A stretch of DNA of 64,000 nucleotides. It comes from Romboutsia sp. CE17. GTDB taxonomy: Bacteria; Bacillota; Clostridia; Peptostreptococcales; Peptostreptococcaceae. The notes under the pieces are model-generated. The model ran no database searches, had not been told where the DNA came from, and worked only from the letters and a program-made list of their open reading frames with translations. The first letter of the stretch is position 1. Each line of letters opens with the position of its first letter. Of the stretch, positions 34,229 to 42,679 are shown piece by piece. Position numbers and translations under genes: made by a program. The stretch is taken from NCBI RefSeq assembly GCF_012317385.1, contig NZ_CP051144.1, positions 1,550,001 through 1,614,000 on the forward strand. Reading direction: 5' to 3'.

Positions 34229-34853
34229 AAATATCATTATTAACTCTTTTAACTTTATTAACTTTATTAACTTTTAAATCTTCATCCTCATTATGTTCTA
34301 GGCTTGTATTAACTTTGTTCCCTATTTTCCATGCTATTAGTACCATCAGTATAAATAATATAATTTTTATTGGACTAGTTATAAAACCTTTAATATCGCT
34401 ACCTATATAACTTATTACTATAAACATTATAAATTTACCACTTAACATTGCTGTTACAAAATGCTTGAATTTTGATTTGCAAATTGCAGAAGCTATAGTA
34501 ACTAAACAAGTTGGTATAAATGGACAAGAATATGCTATAAACAATAATTTAAAACCTTTGCTTCTAACTTTTTCAATTATTTTTCTAGTTTTATCATTTT
34601 TATATTTATTTAAAAGTTTACTATCACTTAACTTACTTACTACTAAAAATACTGCTATTGTACCAAGTCCTGAGCCTATCCAGGATATTATAAGTCCAAT
34701 ACCCATGCCAAATACTGCTGCATTTATTGTTACTATTGCAACTAAAGGTAGTACTGGTAAAAAACTTTCAATAAATGTGCTAAATAATCCTACAAACATT
34801 GTAAGTATCCAATAATCTTGTGCTAAATTAAATAATCCTTGAATATACTCCAT
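34227..34853 (-). CDS. DedA/VTT-domain membrane protein
   Basis: This 208-aa membrane protein of the SNARE-associated/VTT (TVP38/TMEM64) group, likely a lipid scramblase or transport protein, has about five helices. The family pattern is seen in ESFLPVLPLVAIVTINAAVF and WIGSGLGTIAVF, followed by FIPTCLVTIASAICK. The C-terminus is an unusual charged tail in which KVN is repeated (KVNKVNKVKRVN), encoded by a 9-bp tandem repeat near 34249-34272. The ATG at 34853 has a GTGAG-type ribosome binding site; a GTG at 34865 is possible. Confidence 0.8.
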   Translation of the reverse strand: MEYIQGLFNLAQDYWILTMFVGLFSTFIESFLPVLPLVAIVTINAAVFGMGIGLIISWIGSGLGTIAVFLVVSKLSDSKLLNKYKNDKTRKIIEKVRSKGFKLLFIAYSCPFIPTCLVTIASAICKSKFKHFVTAMLSGKFIMFIVISYIGSDIKGFITSPIKIILFILMVLIAWKIGNKVNTSLEHNEDEDLKVNKVNKVKRVNNDI

Positions 34854-34992
34854 CTTTATTCTCACTTTCTCTTAGGTTTATAACTCAAGTATACAATATT
34901 TTAATTAAATGTATCTTACTTTTTTCTTACAAATTTGTAAATGTTTAATGTCGTTTTTATAGCATTATAAATTTTTTAAATTATATTTTTAC

Positions 34993-35028
34993 AAAAAAAA
35001 TTACCTACATAAATGTAGGCAATTTTTA
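34993..35028 (-). terminator. mscS terminator
   Basis: TTGCCTACAT and ATGTAGGTAA pair on the minus strand and are followed by eight T residues, directly after the mscS stop. Confidence 0.85.
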
Positions 35029-35030
35029 TA

Positions 35031-35939
35031 TTATTTTAACATAGTTTTTATATCACTATTTATACTAGAGTGATGCTTTACATGTAAATCCATCTGCGGA
35101 TATGGTATGGTAATATTTTCTTCATCAAATCTAATTTTTACTTTTTCTAATAAATCATAATATATACTCCAATAATTTTCTTTTTCACACCAAACTCTTA
35201 CACCAAAATTAATTGAATTTTGAGCATGTTCAACAATTCCTATAAAAGGCTCTGGATCATGTAATATTAACGGATGCTTGTATATTATCTCATTTAATAC
35301 TTTTCTTACTTGAACTACATCATTTTCATAGCTTACATTGAAAATTAAATCAACTCTTCTCCTTTCTTTAGCTGAGAAGTTGATTAAGCTATTATTAGAT
35401 AATGTTCCATTAGGTATAAGAGCAACTTTATTATCTATAGTAAGTAAACTAGTGTAAAATACTCCTATTTGTTCAACAGTTCCTTCATATCCAGCAGCTT
35501 GTATATAATCGCCTACTCTAAACGGTCTAAGTAGTAAAATTATAAAACCGCCTGCAAAATTAGATAAACTACCTTGAAGTGCGAGACCTATTGCAACCCC
35601 AGCTGATGTAAATAATGCTACAAGGCCAGTAAGTTTTATATCCCATAAAAGGGTAACTACTAGTAATAACAATATAGCTTTTAATCCACCTATTGAAAAT
35701 GATTTTAAAAATCGTCTTAAAGTAACATCAACATCTCTTTTTTCTAAAAACCTTTCAAATCTATTAACTATCCTCTTTATAATTTTAAATCCTACAGATA
35801 AAATTATAAGGCCTATTATTAACCTAACTCCACTTTCAACTGCCCAATTTATAAACTTATCTATTAAAGTAGAAGTATCTGTATTCTGAATTGTTGATTG
35901 AATTTTATTTAATGCGCTTTCTACTTCTTTTTCATCCAT
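35031..35939 (-). CDS. mscS: Small-conductance mechanosensitive channel MscS
   Basis: This 302-aa protein releases solutes on hypo-osmotic shock. Three membrane helices lie at residues about 25-50, 75-100 and 105-130. The third is the Gly/Ala-rich pore helix (GVAIGLALQGSLSNFAGGFI), followed by the beta domain motif RPFRVGDYIQAAGYEGTV. The C-terminal vestibule ends in ITIPYPQMDLHVKHH. ATG 35939 is used because AAGGAGG precedes it; the longer frame has no ribosome binding site. The gene is monocistronic. Confidence 0.93.
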   Translation of the reverse strand: MDEKEVESALNKIQSTIQNTDTSTLIDKFINWAVESGVRLIIGLIILSVGFKIIKRIVNRFERFLEKRDVDVTLRRFLKSFSIGGLKAILLLLVVTLLWDIKLTGLVALFTSAGVAIGLALQGSLSNFAGGFIILLLRPFRVGDYIQAAGYEGTVEQIGVFYTSLLTIDNKVALIPNGTLSNNSLINFSAKERRRVDLIFNVSYENDVVQVRKVLNEIIYKHPLILHDPEPFIGIVEHAQNSINFGVRVWCEKENYWSIYYDLLEKVKIRFDEENITIPYPQMDLHVKHHSSINSDIKTMLK

Positions 35940-36103
35940 TATAAAATCCTCCTTCTTTAATAATATTATTATAACCAATTCTTTTTTATATTACATCAAT
36001 TTTCTCTTTATGTCTACATTTTTCAACCTTATCATCATTCTTTAATATAAAGTAATTAATTTTAAAATTTTCTAAAATTTTTTTATTTTTTTTAATATTT
36101 GCC

Positions 36104-36132
36104 TTGTATTTATTATTTTTCTATGTTAATAT
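36104..36132 (+). promoter_or_regulatory. Sigma-A promoter of the cold-shock gene
   Basis: TTGTAT (36104-36109), a 17-base spacer and TAATAT (36127-36132). The transcript would start near 36139, giving a leader of about 67 bases before the ATG. Confidence 0.6.
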
Positions 36133-36205
36133 AAATTAACAAACAAAATGAGATGATTTATTTTTCTTTATGGTTTGTATTTTTTATATAATTTGGAGGT
36201 TCACA

Positions 36206-36403
36206 ATGAACGGAATAGTAAAATGGTTTAACAGCGAAAAAGGATTTGGATTCATATCTGTAGAAGGTGGAGATGACGTATTCGTACACTTCTCAGCTAT
36301 ACAAGGTGAAGGATTCAAAACATTAGAAGAAGGACAAGCAGTTAGCTTTGAAATAGTTGAAGGAGCTAGAGGTCCTCAAGCTGCTAACGTAAATAGAATA
36401 TAA
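36206..36403 (+). CDS. Cold-shock protein, CspA family
   Basis: This 65-aa OB-fold protein binds single-stranded nucleic acid. RNP-1 (KGFGFISV) and RNP-2 (DVFVHFSAI) are intact. ATG 36206 has GGAGG eight bases upstream; the longer frame is untranslated leader. Codon use is biased, consistent with high expression. The protein probably melts RNA structure on cold shock or in rapid growth. A terminator follows. Confidence 0.95.
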   Translation: MNGIVKWFNSEKGFGFISVEGGDDVFVHFSAIQGEGFKTLEEGQAVSFEIVEGARGPQAANVNRI

Positions 36404-36428
36404 TTTATTTTTAATATAGATTTATTCA

Positions 36429-36458
36429 AAGAAAAGAAGCTTTAAGCTTCTTTTTTTA
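36429..36458 (+). terminator. Cold-shock gene terminator
   Basis: AAGAAGCT and AGCTTCTT pair closely and are followed by a run of T residues. Confidence 0.85.
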
Positions 36459-36598
36459 TTATATAAATTTAATAATATAAAAATATCTTTCCCACCATTT
36501 ACCTAAGGCATTTTCATTAATCTAATGTTAAAATATATTTATAATAATAATTAAATTTAATTATTATTATAAATATATTTTTTACTGGGGGTTATAGT

Positions 36599-37030
36599 TT
36601 GAGAGTGCATAATAATTCAGTATTCAGTAGTAAGTATGATTTGCCTAACGAGAATACATTGTGTAATATTTGTAATAGTAATAACTTAATAATAATTAAA
36701 TCAAAGACAAATTCAATATATCAATACTGCGATTCTTGTAAAAGTAGCAAAAATATTTCATTAAAGCATTATTACTTAGACAATCTTTTATTAGAAATAA
36801 AGAATTCCATACAATGCCTAAGTAAAAATATATTATTAAATTTAACTATAGAAATTTTTAAAAGTAATAATTCCATCGACTTGTTCATTAATAATGTTAA
36901 AGTCAGTAATACAGAGTTTATATCAGAACTTTCTAAAAAAGACTGCTATTATATAAAAAATACTATTCATTATCTAATTAATGATTATACTGATATATCT
37001 TATGTAGACATACAAATTAAAAATAACTAA
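36599..37030 (+). CDS. Hypothetical protein with zinc-ribbon-like N-terminus
   Basis: This 143-aa protein is not recognised. Two Cys pairs in the first half (TLCNICNSNN and QYCDSCKSS) are spaced 22 residues apart, typical of a small zinc ribbon. The second half is helical and Asn/Ile-rich (YYLDNLLLEIKNSIQCLSK) without motifs. The start appears to be TTG at 36599, seven bases after GGGGG; a GTG two codons later is an alternative. The gene is monocistronic, with a terminator at 37040-37077. No context suggests a role. Confidence 0.6.
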   Translation: MRVHNNSVFSSKYDLPNENTLCNICNSNNLIIIKSKTNSIYQYCDSCKSSKNISLKHYYLDNLLLEIKNSIQCLSKNILLNLTIEIFKSNNSIDLFINNVKVSNTEFISELSKKDCYYIKNTIHYLINDYTDISYVDIQIKNN

Positions 37031-37039
37031 TAATTATTT

Positions 37040-37077
37040 AAAAAGGTATAATAAGCAAATAGTTTATTATACCTTTT
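37040..37077. terminator. Bidirectional terminator
   Basis: AAAAGGTATAATAA and TTATTATACCTTTT form a perfect 14-bp stem with a ten-base loop between convergent genes. Confidence 0.8.
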
Positions 37078-37116
37078 CAAATACTAATTCATTAACTAAA
37101 TTTTTTAATTATTTAT

Positions 37117-37464
37117 CTAAGACTTAGTTATAGATGTAACAAAAAAATTCAAGGTATTCTTCAAAGTTACAAGTATTTGATTTATTGCTGACTCAACTGA
37201 TGTTAAGTCCCCTGTAATAACTAAGGAACCACTGAATCTATCTACAAAAGCAAGTGAAACTTTCGAATATTCTATTGCAATATTTGCTGCTATTATAGCA
37301 GTTTCACCTGGTGTTATATTAAGTATTCCTATAGACCCTCTATTTTTAACTGCAAGTCCAACCTTTTGATATAGCTCTTCTCTAGGATTAGCTATTATAT
37401 GAGCAATTGTTACTTGTTTTCCAGGAACAGATTCTTGAATTAATCTTTGCTTTTCTTCTAACAT
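37117..37464 (-). CDS. pduU: BMC shell protein, PduU-type, second copy
   Basis: This 115-aa circularly permuted BMC protein belongs to the PduU/EutS group. The N-terminal strand [19 protein letters not shown] forms the beta-barrel plug over the pore, and [19 protein letters not shown] is the BMC core. It has diverged from the first copy (GETAIIAA in place of SEASIIAA, and a more hydrophobic end). ATG 37464 is supported by GTGGAGG. It lies 28 bases after the pduV-like gene. The two PduU copies flank that GTPase, 8 kb from the main locus. Confidence 0.88.
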   Translation of the reverse strand: MLEEKQRLIQESVPGKQVTIAHIIANPREELYQKVGLAVKNRGSIGILNITPGETAIIAANIAIEYSKVSLAFVDRFSGSLVITGDLTSVESAINQILVTLKNTLNFFVTSITKS

Positions 37465-37492
37465 TGAAACTTCCTCCACTTTCAATATAATT

Positions 37493-37924
37493 TTAAATTG
37501 ATTTTATATATTCAACTAATTCATCTATTCCTAAATTGTCTATTGTATCTATCATAAAAATTCTATTAACTCCAGCTAGTTTTAATCTATCATATGCCAA
37601 TTTAATAGATTTCTCATCCCCTTTAGATATTTTAGTTATAATACCTATTACCTCTTTACAAAACATTGTTGCAAACCCTGGTGCTATATAGTTTTCTTCT
37701 TGAGTACAATCATATACTAATGCTATAACCTTTGCATCCGCTGCAGTAGTTGCTAGTGATGCATACATCCATCTATTTTCAATAAATTCACCAGGAGTAT
37801 CAATTGAATCATTATATATTTCGACAGATTGAGTTTTTCTATATTTAAGTTCTAAATCATCTAGTTTTTGACATAATGTAGTTTTCCCACTACCCGTTTT
37901 CCCCATGAATATTATTTTCTTCAT
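37493..37924 (-). CDS. pduV: PduV/EutP-like GTPase
   Basis: This 143-aa P-loop protein of the PduV/EutP group has the Walker [15 protein letters not shown] at residues 8-21 and DTPGEF as switch II. The NKxD base-recognition motif is not canonical; TKIS is the nearest sequence. PduV is associated with the outer face of the compartment and with its movement in enteric bacteria, but its function is open. The gene starts two bases after the upstream pduU copy ends, indicating tight coupling. Confidence 0.87.
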   Translation of the reverse strand: MKKIIFMGKTGSGKTTLCQKLDDLELKYRKTQSVEIYNDSIDTPGEFIENRWMYASLATTAADAKVIALVYDCTQEENYIAPGFATMFCKEVIGIITKISKGDEKSIKLAYDRLKLAGVNRIFMIDTIDNLGIDELVEYIKSI

Positions 37925-37925
37925 T

Positions 37926-38273
37926 TTATGACCTCGTAATATTTGTTGTAGTAAAATTTAAAGTATTTCCTAATATCATTAGTACTTTATTTAAGGCAGA
38001 CTCTACAGAGCTAATGTCACCTGTTATTACCAGTGAACCACTAAATCTATCTACAAACCCTAAAGATACACCTGATGCTTTAGTAGCTACATCAGCAGCT
38101 ATTATAGATGCTTCGCTTGGTGTTATAGTTAATACTCCAATGGCCTCTCTTTTATCAACTACTAATCCTATTTTTTGATATAACTCTTCTCTTGGACTAG
38201 CAATTATATGTGCAAGAGTTACTTGCTTCCCTGGAACATATTCTTGTATAACTCTTTTTTTATCTTCTCCCAT
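37926..38273 (-). CDS. pduU: BMC shell protein PduU, first copy
   Basis: This 115-aa PduU protein retains the enteric sequence closely: [40 protein letters not shown] and TTTNITRS. The first gene of the three-gene satellite operon, it is closer to canonical PduU than the second copy. I choose ATG 38273 because it gives an N-terminus matching the second copy; ATG 38285 directly abuts GAGGAG and is less likely. The PduU barrel may block or gate the pore. Confidence 0.88.
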   Translation of the reverse strand: MGEDKKRVIQEYVPGKQVTLAHIIASPREELYQKIGLVVDKREAIGVLTITPSEASIIAADVATKASGVSLGFVDRFSGSLVITGDISSVESALNKVLMILGNTLNFTTTNITRS

Positions 38274-38384
38274 TAGTTTTATCATCTCCTCATCCCATTT
38301 TACATGTTTACTACATATTTAATCCTATTGTAACATAATTAAAGTATATATTTTCCATAAATTATTATATGTAGTTTTAATATT

Positions 38385-38927
38385 TTATCTTTTATAAATA
38401 ATATCCATGTAGTCTAAAATAGGTTTTAGATATTCTTTAGATGACCAATCTCCTCCACTATTCATACTATCTAAAAATAATTTTTCCCATTCTTCATATT
38501 GCTTATTTTCTTTATCATTATAAAAAATCTTAATTAAGATATTTATTATAATTTTATCCTTTAATGTAATAGAACACTTATCAAAAGATCCCCTAAGATA
38601 AAAACAAGGAATATATCTCATTTCTTCTGGAAAATTATTTTCTTTTATTTCATAAATTATTCCTGTATCAAACGGTGATACCCCTACTGAGAAAGTAACT
38701 ATCTCTTTTCCTTCAAGGTATTTATAATTATTTTTTATAAAAGAAAATCCTAATATTTTCCATAGATATAAACCACCTCCATAAATAATTACATCATATT
38801 GCTTTAATTTATTTATAGAAATTTCTGACTTTTTATATAAATCTCCGCCTATTGCTTCATATATCCATTCTGCATATTTTCGTGTGCTCCCATATTTTGA
38901 TTGATATATAATAGCAGTACTTTTCAT
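38385..38927 (-). CDS. Flavodoxin-domain protein
   Basis: This 180-aa protein has a flavodoxin fold. The FMN phosphate loop is YQSKYGSTRKYAEW near residue 8, and the isoalloxazine loops are IYGGGLYLWKI and FSVGVSPFD. It resembles the HemG/flavodoxin-like oxidoreductase group rather than classical small electron carriers. The ATG at 38927 follows AAGGGAG; the longer frame lacks a ribosome binding site. It lies upstream of the satellite pduU operon by about 110 bases on the same strand, but a separate transcript is likely. Redox partner unknown. Confidence 0.8.
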   Translation of the reverse strand: MKSTAIIYQSKYGSTRKYAEWIYEAIGGDLYKKSEISINKLKQYDVIIYGGGLYLWKILGFSFIKNNYKYLEGKEIVTFSVGVSPFDTGIIYEIKENNFPEEMRYIPCFYLRGSFDKCSITLKDKIIINILIKIFYNDKENKQYEEWEKLFLDSMNSGGDWSSKEYLKPILDYMDIIYKR

Positions 38928-39004
38928 ATGATATCTCCCTTCATATATATCCACTTTGGCCTACTTTAATTTATATTCTTTTTGTTGATAAAATAAACTT
39001 AATT

Positions 39005-39051
39005 AATAAAGGTATAAGCTAATAATAATTTTTTAACTTATACCTTTATAT
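39005..39051 (-). terminator. Terminator of the beta-trefoil-like gene
   Basis: TAAAGGTATAAG pairs with CTTATACCTTTA around an 18-base loop. Confidence 0.7.
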
Positions 39052-39055
39052 AAAA

Positions 39056-39589
39056 TTAAATTTTTCTAAACTTAAAAATATTTCTAGATCCTTCGTTCTC
39101 TGACATTGCTATTAACATATAATCTTCATCTCTAACTGTCACATAATAACCATTCGGAGCCATTAATACATATTCCCCTTTATTAACACTAGACACATTA
39201 AATATAGAAGCACCTTTATTATCTGTATCTGCAATTAAAAATCCTCTATCATCAAGTCTTATGAATCCACCACTTTGAGCTCTTAATTTAATTTGATTTC
39301 TATCAAGCAGTATCATTATAAATGGTGTCCCATCATTAAAATACTCCCCTCTTGCATATAAATAGCTATTAACTCCAACTTGAATAAACTTATTAACAAA
39401 TACTGATTTTATAGTAATTAACATATTATTATCTTCAGGTTTACTTGGTATTGGTGGAAAGTTCATGTCTACATCTGGCTGATTAGGATTATTTCCAGGA
39501 GGAATTACTGGTCCTGGACCATATGGAGGCAAAACAACATGCCCCTTTCCTGGTATAACTAATATAGGCATTCTATTCATATTTTTCAT
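39056..39589 (-). CDS. Proline-rich protein with fascin/beta-trefoil-like domain
   Basis: This 177-aa protein has no signal peptide. Residues 8-52 are Pro/Gly-rich (PPYGPGPVIPPGNNPNQP). Residues 55-177 form three to four repeated units of about 40 residues with the fascin-like pattern of hydrophobic strands ending in a G-(Y/F) turn (LMAPNGYYVTVRDEDYMLIA). It resembles actin-crosslinking or lectin-like beta-trefoils; the assignment is structural inference. GGGGG precedes the ATG at 39589. No partner gene is nearby. A surface or spore-associated binding role is possible but unsupported. Confidence 0.65.
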   Translation of the reverse strand: MKNMNRMPILVIPGKGHVVLPPYGPGPVIPPGNNPNQPDVDMNFPPIPSKPEDNNMLITIKSVFVNKFIQVGVNSYLYARGEYFNDGTPFIMILLDRNQIKLRAQSGGFIRLDDRGFLIADTDNKGASIFNVSSVNKGEYVLMAPNGYYVTVRDEDYMLIAMSENEGSRNIFKFRKI

Positions 39590-39654
39590 ATTTCAATCCC
39601 CCTAGTTGTCAAGCTTACTTATCTTATATTATGAAAATATTTAAATAAAGTTTC

Positions 39655-39694
39655 AAAAAAGGATTATAGTTTTAATTTTCTATAATCCTTTTTA
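39655..39694 (-). terminator. bceAB terminator
   Basis: AAAAAGGATTATAG and CTATAATCCTTTTT form a 14-bp stem after the permease gene. Confidence 0.8.
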
Positions 39695-39697
39695 AAT

Positions 39698-41724
39698 TTA
39701 TGAATTTTTAATAATATTTTTATATCCTGTGTAAGTTGAATAGAAATATCCCATATATATAACTATAAATATTAATCCAGTTATAATTGATGATGTAGCT
39801 ATATTAGGATTTCCAAAAACTGATATAAAATCACTAATAACATCTATAGCTACTATAGAATGTATAAATGCTAAAACTAAAGGTAATGCAAAGTATAATA
39901 AAGTTTGAATAAATATAGTTTTATTTATCATTCTCTCATTTGCTCCAATTCTTTTTAGTGATTTATATCTATCTATACTATCACTTGCTTCAGATAGTTG
40001 CTGCAAAGATAAAACAGCCATACTTGATATTAAGAATACTATTCCTAAATAAATACCTACAAATATAAAAATAGTAGTCATACCTTTATTTCCTGCATAT
40101 ATTTGATCTTTTGTATAACCAATAATAAAACCAACTTTATCATTTTTTATTTCACCATTGAAGAAACTTTTAAATAATTTATCAAATTTTTCTTCTGATT
40201 TATATCTATTATTTGAGTTATAGTTAATATTCAAATAATTTGTACTTAAGGTTGCATTTAAATCATTTATTTTATTATCTTTTACTATTATTGATATAAA
40301 ATTATCTGCAAAATTAGTTGTTCTAGTTGAAACAGTTACTACCTTATTATTCTTTATTGTATAAACCTTATTATTAAGATCTATTTTATTATTTTCTTTA
40401 AGAATATCATTTAATGGTTTTATAACCTTATCATTATTTGATGTTATTAAAATTTCACCATTATTTAAATTTACTTTTTCTTCATTTTCTAACTCCATTA
40501 CTTTATTATATTCAGATTCTTTTATGGCATATATATTGTATGAATCAACTTTAGAAAGCTCTTTTTTTTGATTTTCATTTATATATTTATCTAAACTCTT
40601 AGATAATGTTTCATTTATTATATATTTATTATATATTCATTATAGTATGCATATTTCTCATTATCATCTAGATTAAAGTTTAATTCTTTTAATGTACTTT
40701 CTATGTCATTTTGATATTCTGAGTCATAATACATTGTTGCTGTAGCATCAAATGGTGTAGTTTCTTCTAGACTTTTCTCTAAAGCATTCTTGAAGCTAAG
40801 ACCTGTAGATAACATTACTATTGTTATAAATAACATTAAGCATATCACTGACATAGAAATAAAGTTAGTGTTTATCTTACTATTTAATTGCTTCACTATG
40901 AATATATTTAGATCCTTAAAGTATATACTTTTGGATTTCTTTATTATATTTACTCCAAAACCTGCTAGACTAAAGAATACTAATACTGTTCCTATTATCC
41001 CTAATATTATAGATAAACTAAATTTATAATTAAGTTCTAAACCATTATTTATTATAGTCTTATATGCTACTATTAGACATAGTACTGCTATTATAAAAAT
41101 AAAAATGTATATTATAGAACTTTTTATTTTTATATCTTCACTTTTCTTTGAATAGTTAAGTAAATCTATTATTTTATATTTTGATATTGTAAAACTATTT
41201 AATATAGTTACTAATATAAAAATTAACCCAAAGTATAAAATTGTTTTGCTCATTGCTTTTGATGAGAAAATAAATTTATACTCACTCATAGATACATCGA
41301 ATAACTTACTTGTAAAAATAGATAAACCTTGTGATAAAACTATTCCTAATAAAATCCCTCCAATTAACGAGATTATTCCTACTAATACAGTTTCTATTAT
41401 TAATATTTTTGATATCTTACCTTTTCCCATACCTAAGGTCATATATATACCTAATTCTCTTTTACGCTTTTTTATTAGAAAATTATTAGCATAAACAATA
41501 AGACATCCTAATATGCAGCTAACAAATACAGAAATATAAGATATTATTTTTAGCATCATGTCTAAATTTTCTGATTCACTTTGATTTAGCTCTAATATAG
41601 CTTTTTGAGATTCTATAGAGTTAAAACTGTAAAATATACAAACTGCTAAAGTTAAAGTAAGGAAGTATATACTGTAGTCTTTATAACTCTTTTTTACATT
41701 ACCTAAAGCAATCTTAGAATACAT
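39698..41724 (-). pseudogene. Frameshifted BceB-type ABC permease
   Basis: The intact gene would encode a permease of about 671 aa of the BceB/FtsX group that confers resistance to peptide antibiotics. The N-terminal half (residues 1-368) and C-terminal half (39698-40615) lie in different frames. The cause is visible: the 11-base unit TATTATATATT occurs twice in tandem at 40616-40637. Removing one copy restores one frame, reading YYNEYIINETLSKSLDKYIN across the junction. The 5' half carries four helices, the large extracellular domain lies over the break, and the 3' half has the last helices, including IFVGIYLGIVFLISSMAVL. ATG 41724 overlaps the ATPase gene by 11 bases. It may be a sequencing error, a dead gene or a reversible switch. 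Confidence 0.85.
40616..40637. repeat. 11-bp tandem duplication inside the permease gene
   Basis: Two exact adjacent copies of TATTATATATT. Eleven is not a multiple of three, so the second copy shifts the frame and produces the stop near 40618. Confidence 0.9.
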
Positions 41725-42478
41725 CCTCGTCACCTCCAAGTAATGTTACTACATCTATTATCCTATCAAAAAATTCTTTTCTACTATCATTCCCCTTAAC
41801 AAGTTCATTAAATATTTTTCCATCTTTTATGAATAAAATCCTGTGAGCATAACTAGCTGTAAAGGCATCATGAGTTACCATTAATATTGTTGCTTTTAAG
41901 TTATTATTTAAATATTCAAATCTATCAAGCAATAATCTAGATGACTTTGAATCCAATGCTCCAGTTGGCTCATCAGCTAAGATTAATGACGGATTAGTTA
42001 TAATAGCTCTAGCTGATGCTACTCTTTGTTTTTGTCCTCCTGACATTTGATAAGGATATTTATTTAGTACATTTTCAATCCCTAATTTATTGGCAACATC
42101 ATTTATAAGTTTATCTATATTTTCTGATTTTTCACCTTTTATAGTTAATGCTAAAGCTATATTTTCATAAGCTGTAAGAGTATCTAGTAAATTAAAATCT
42201 TGGAATATAAATCCTAATTCATTACGTCTAAATTTATCAAGATTTTTAGATTTTAATTTTGTTATATCTTGATTATTAATTATTATATTACCGCTAGATA
42301 CATTGTCTATGGTTGATATACAGTTAAGTAATGTTGTTTTTCCACTACCACTAGGTCCCATTATTCCAACAAATTCGCCTTCATCTACTTTAAAACTTAT
42401 ATTGTCGATAGCTTTTGTTATATTATCTTTATTTCCATAATACTTCTCTATACTTTGTACATTTAATATATTTTTCAT
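41714..42478 (-). CDS. BceA-type ABC transporter ATPase
   Basis: This 254-aa ATPase belongs to the peptide-antibiotic detoxification family. Walker A is GPSGSGKTTLL, the signature is MSGGQKQRVASARA, and Walker B is LILADEPTGALDS. It should pair with the frameshifted permease that overlaps its 3' end. The start at 42478 follows AGGAGA. The Bce-type kinase and regulator genes lie just upstream, and flux through the transporter normally drives the kinase. Given the permease break, the module may be inactive. Confidence 0.92.
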   Translation of the reverse strand: MKNILNVQSIEKYYGNKDNITKAIDNISFKVDEGEFVGIMGPSGSGKTTLLNCISTIDNVSSGNIIINNQDITKLKSKNLDKFRRNELGFIFQDFNLLDTLTAYENIALALTIKGEKSENIDKLINDVANKLGIENVLNKYPYQMSGGQKQRVASARAIITNPSLILADEPTGALDSKSSRLLLDRFEYLNNNLKATILMVTHDAFTASYAHRILFIKDGKIFNELVKGNDSRKEFFDRIIDVVTLLGGDEDVF

Positions 42479-42560
42479 TATATATCTCCTTATTCCATTT
42501 TTACTTATTTTATCTAATTAATATAGATTTATTTTATACTTTTTTTAAAGAAATAAAATT

Positions 42561-42614
42561 ACATAAACTCTAATATTATCTTACATTTAAGTAAGATAAT
42601 ATTAAAGTTTATGT
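42561..42614. repeat. Long inverted repeat upstream of bceAB
   Basis: Arms of about 24 bases (42561-42584 and 42591-42614) surround a six-base loop, with one mismatch (CTCTAATATT against AATATTAAAG). It lies between the terminator of the two-component genes and the ATPase start. A T-run does not follow, so it may be an operator or leader stem and not a terminator. Confidence 0.7.
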
Positions 42615-42633
42615 GGTTTTAACATTTAAATAT

Positions 42634-42679
42634 AAAAATAATCTACCCCAAAATATTAATTTTGAGATAGATTATTTTT
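42634..42679 (-). terminator. Terminator of the Bce-type two-component operon
   Basis: AAAAATAATCTA and TAGATTATTTTT pair with a further AAAAT/ATTTT inner stem. It overlaps the kinase stop codon region. Confidence 0.75.
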
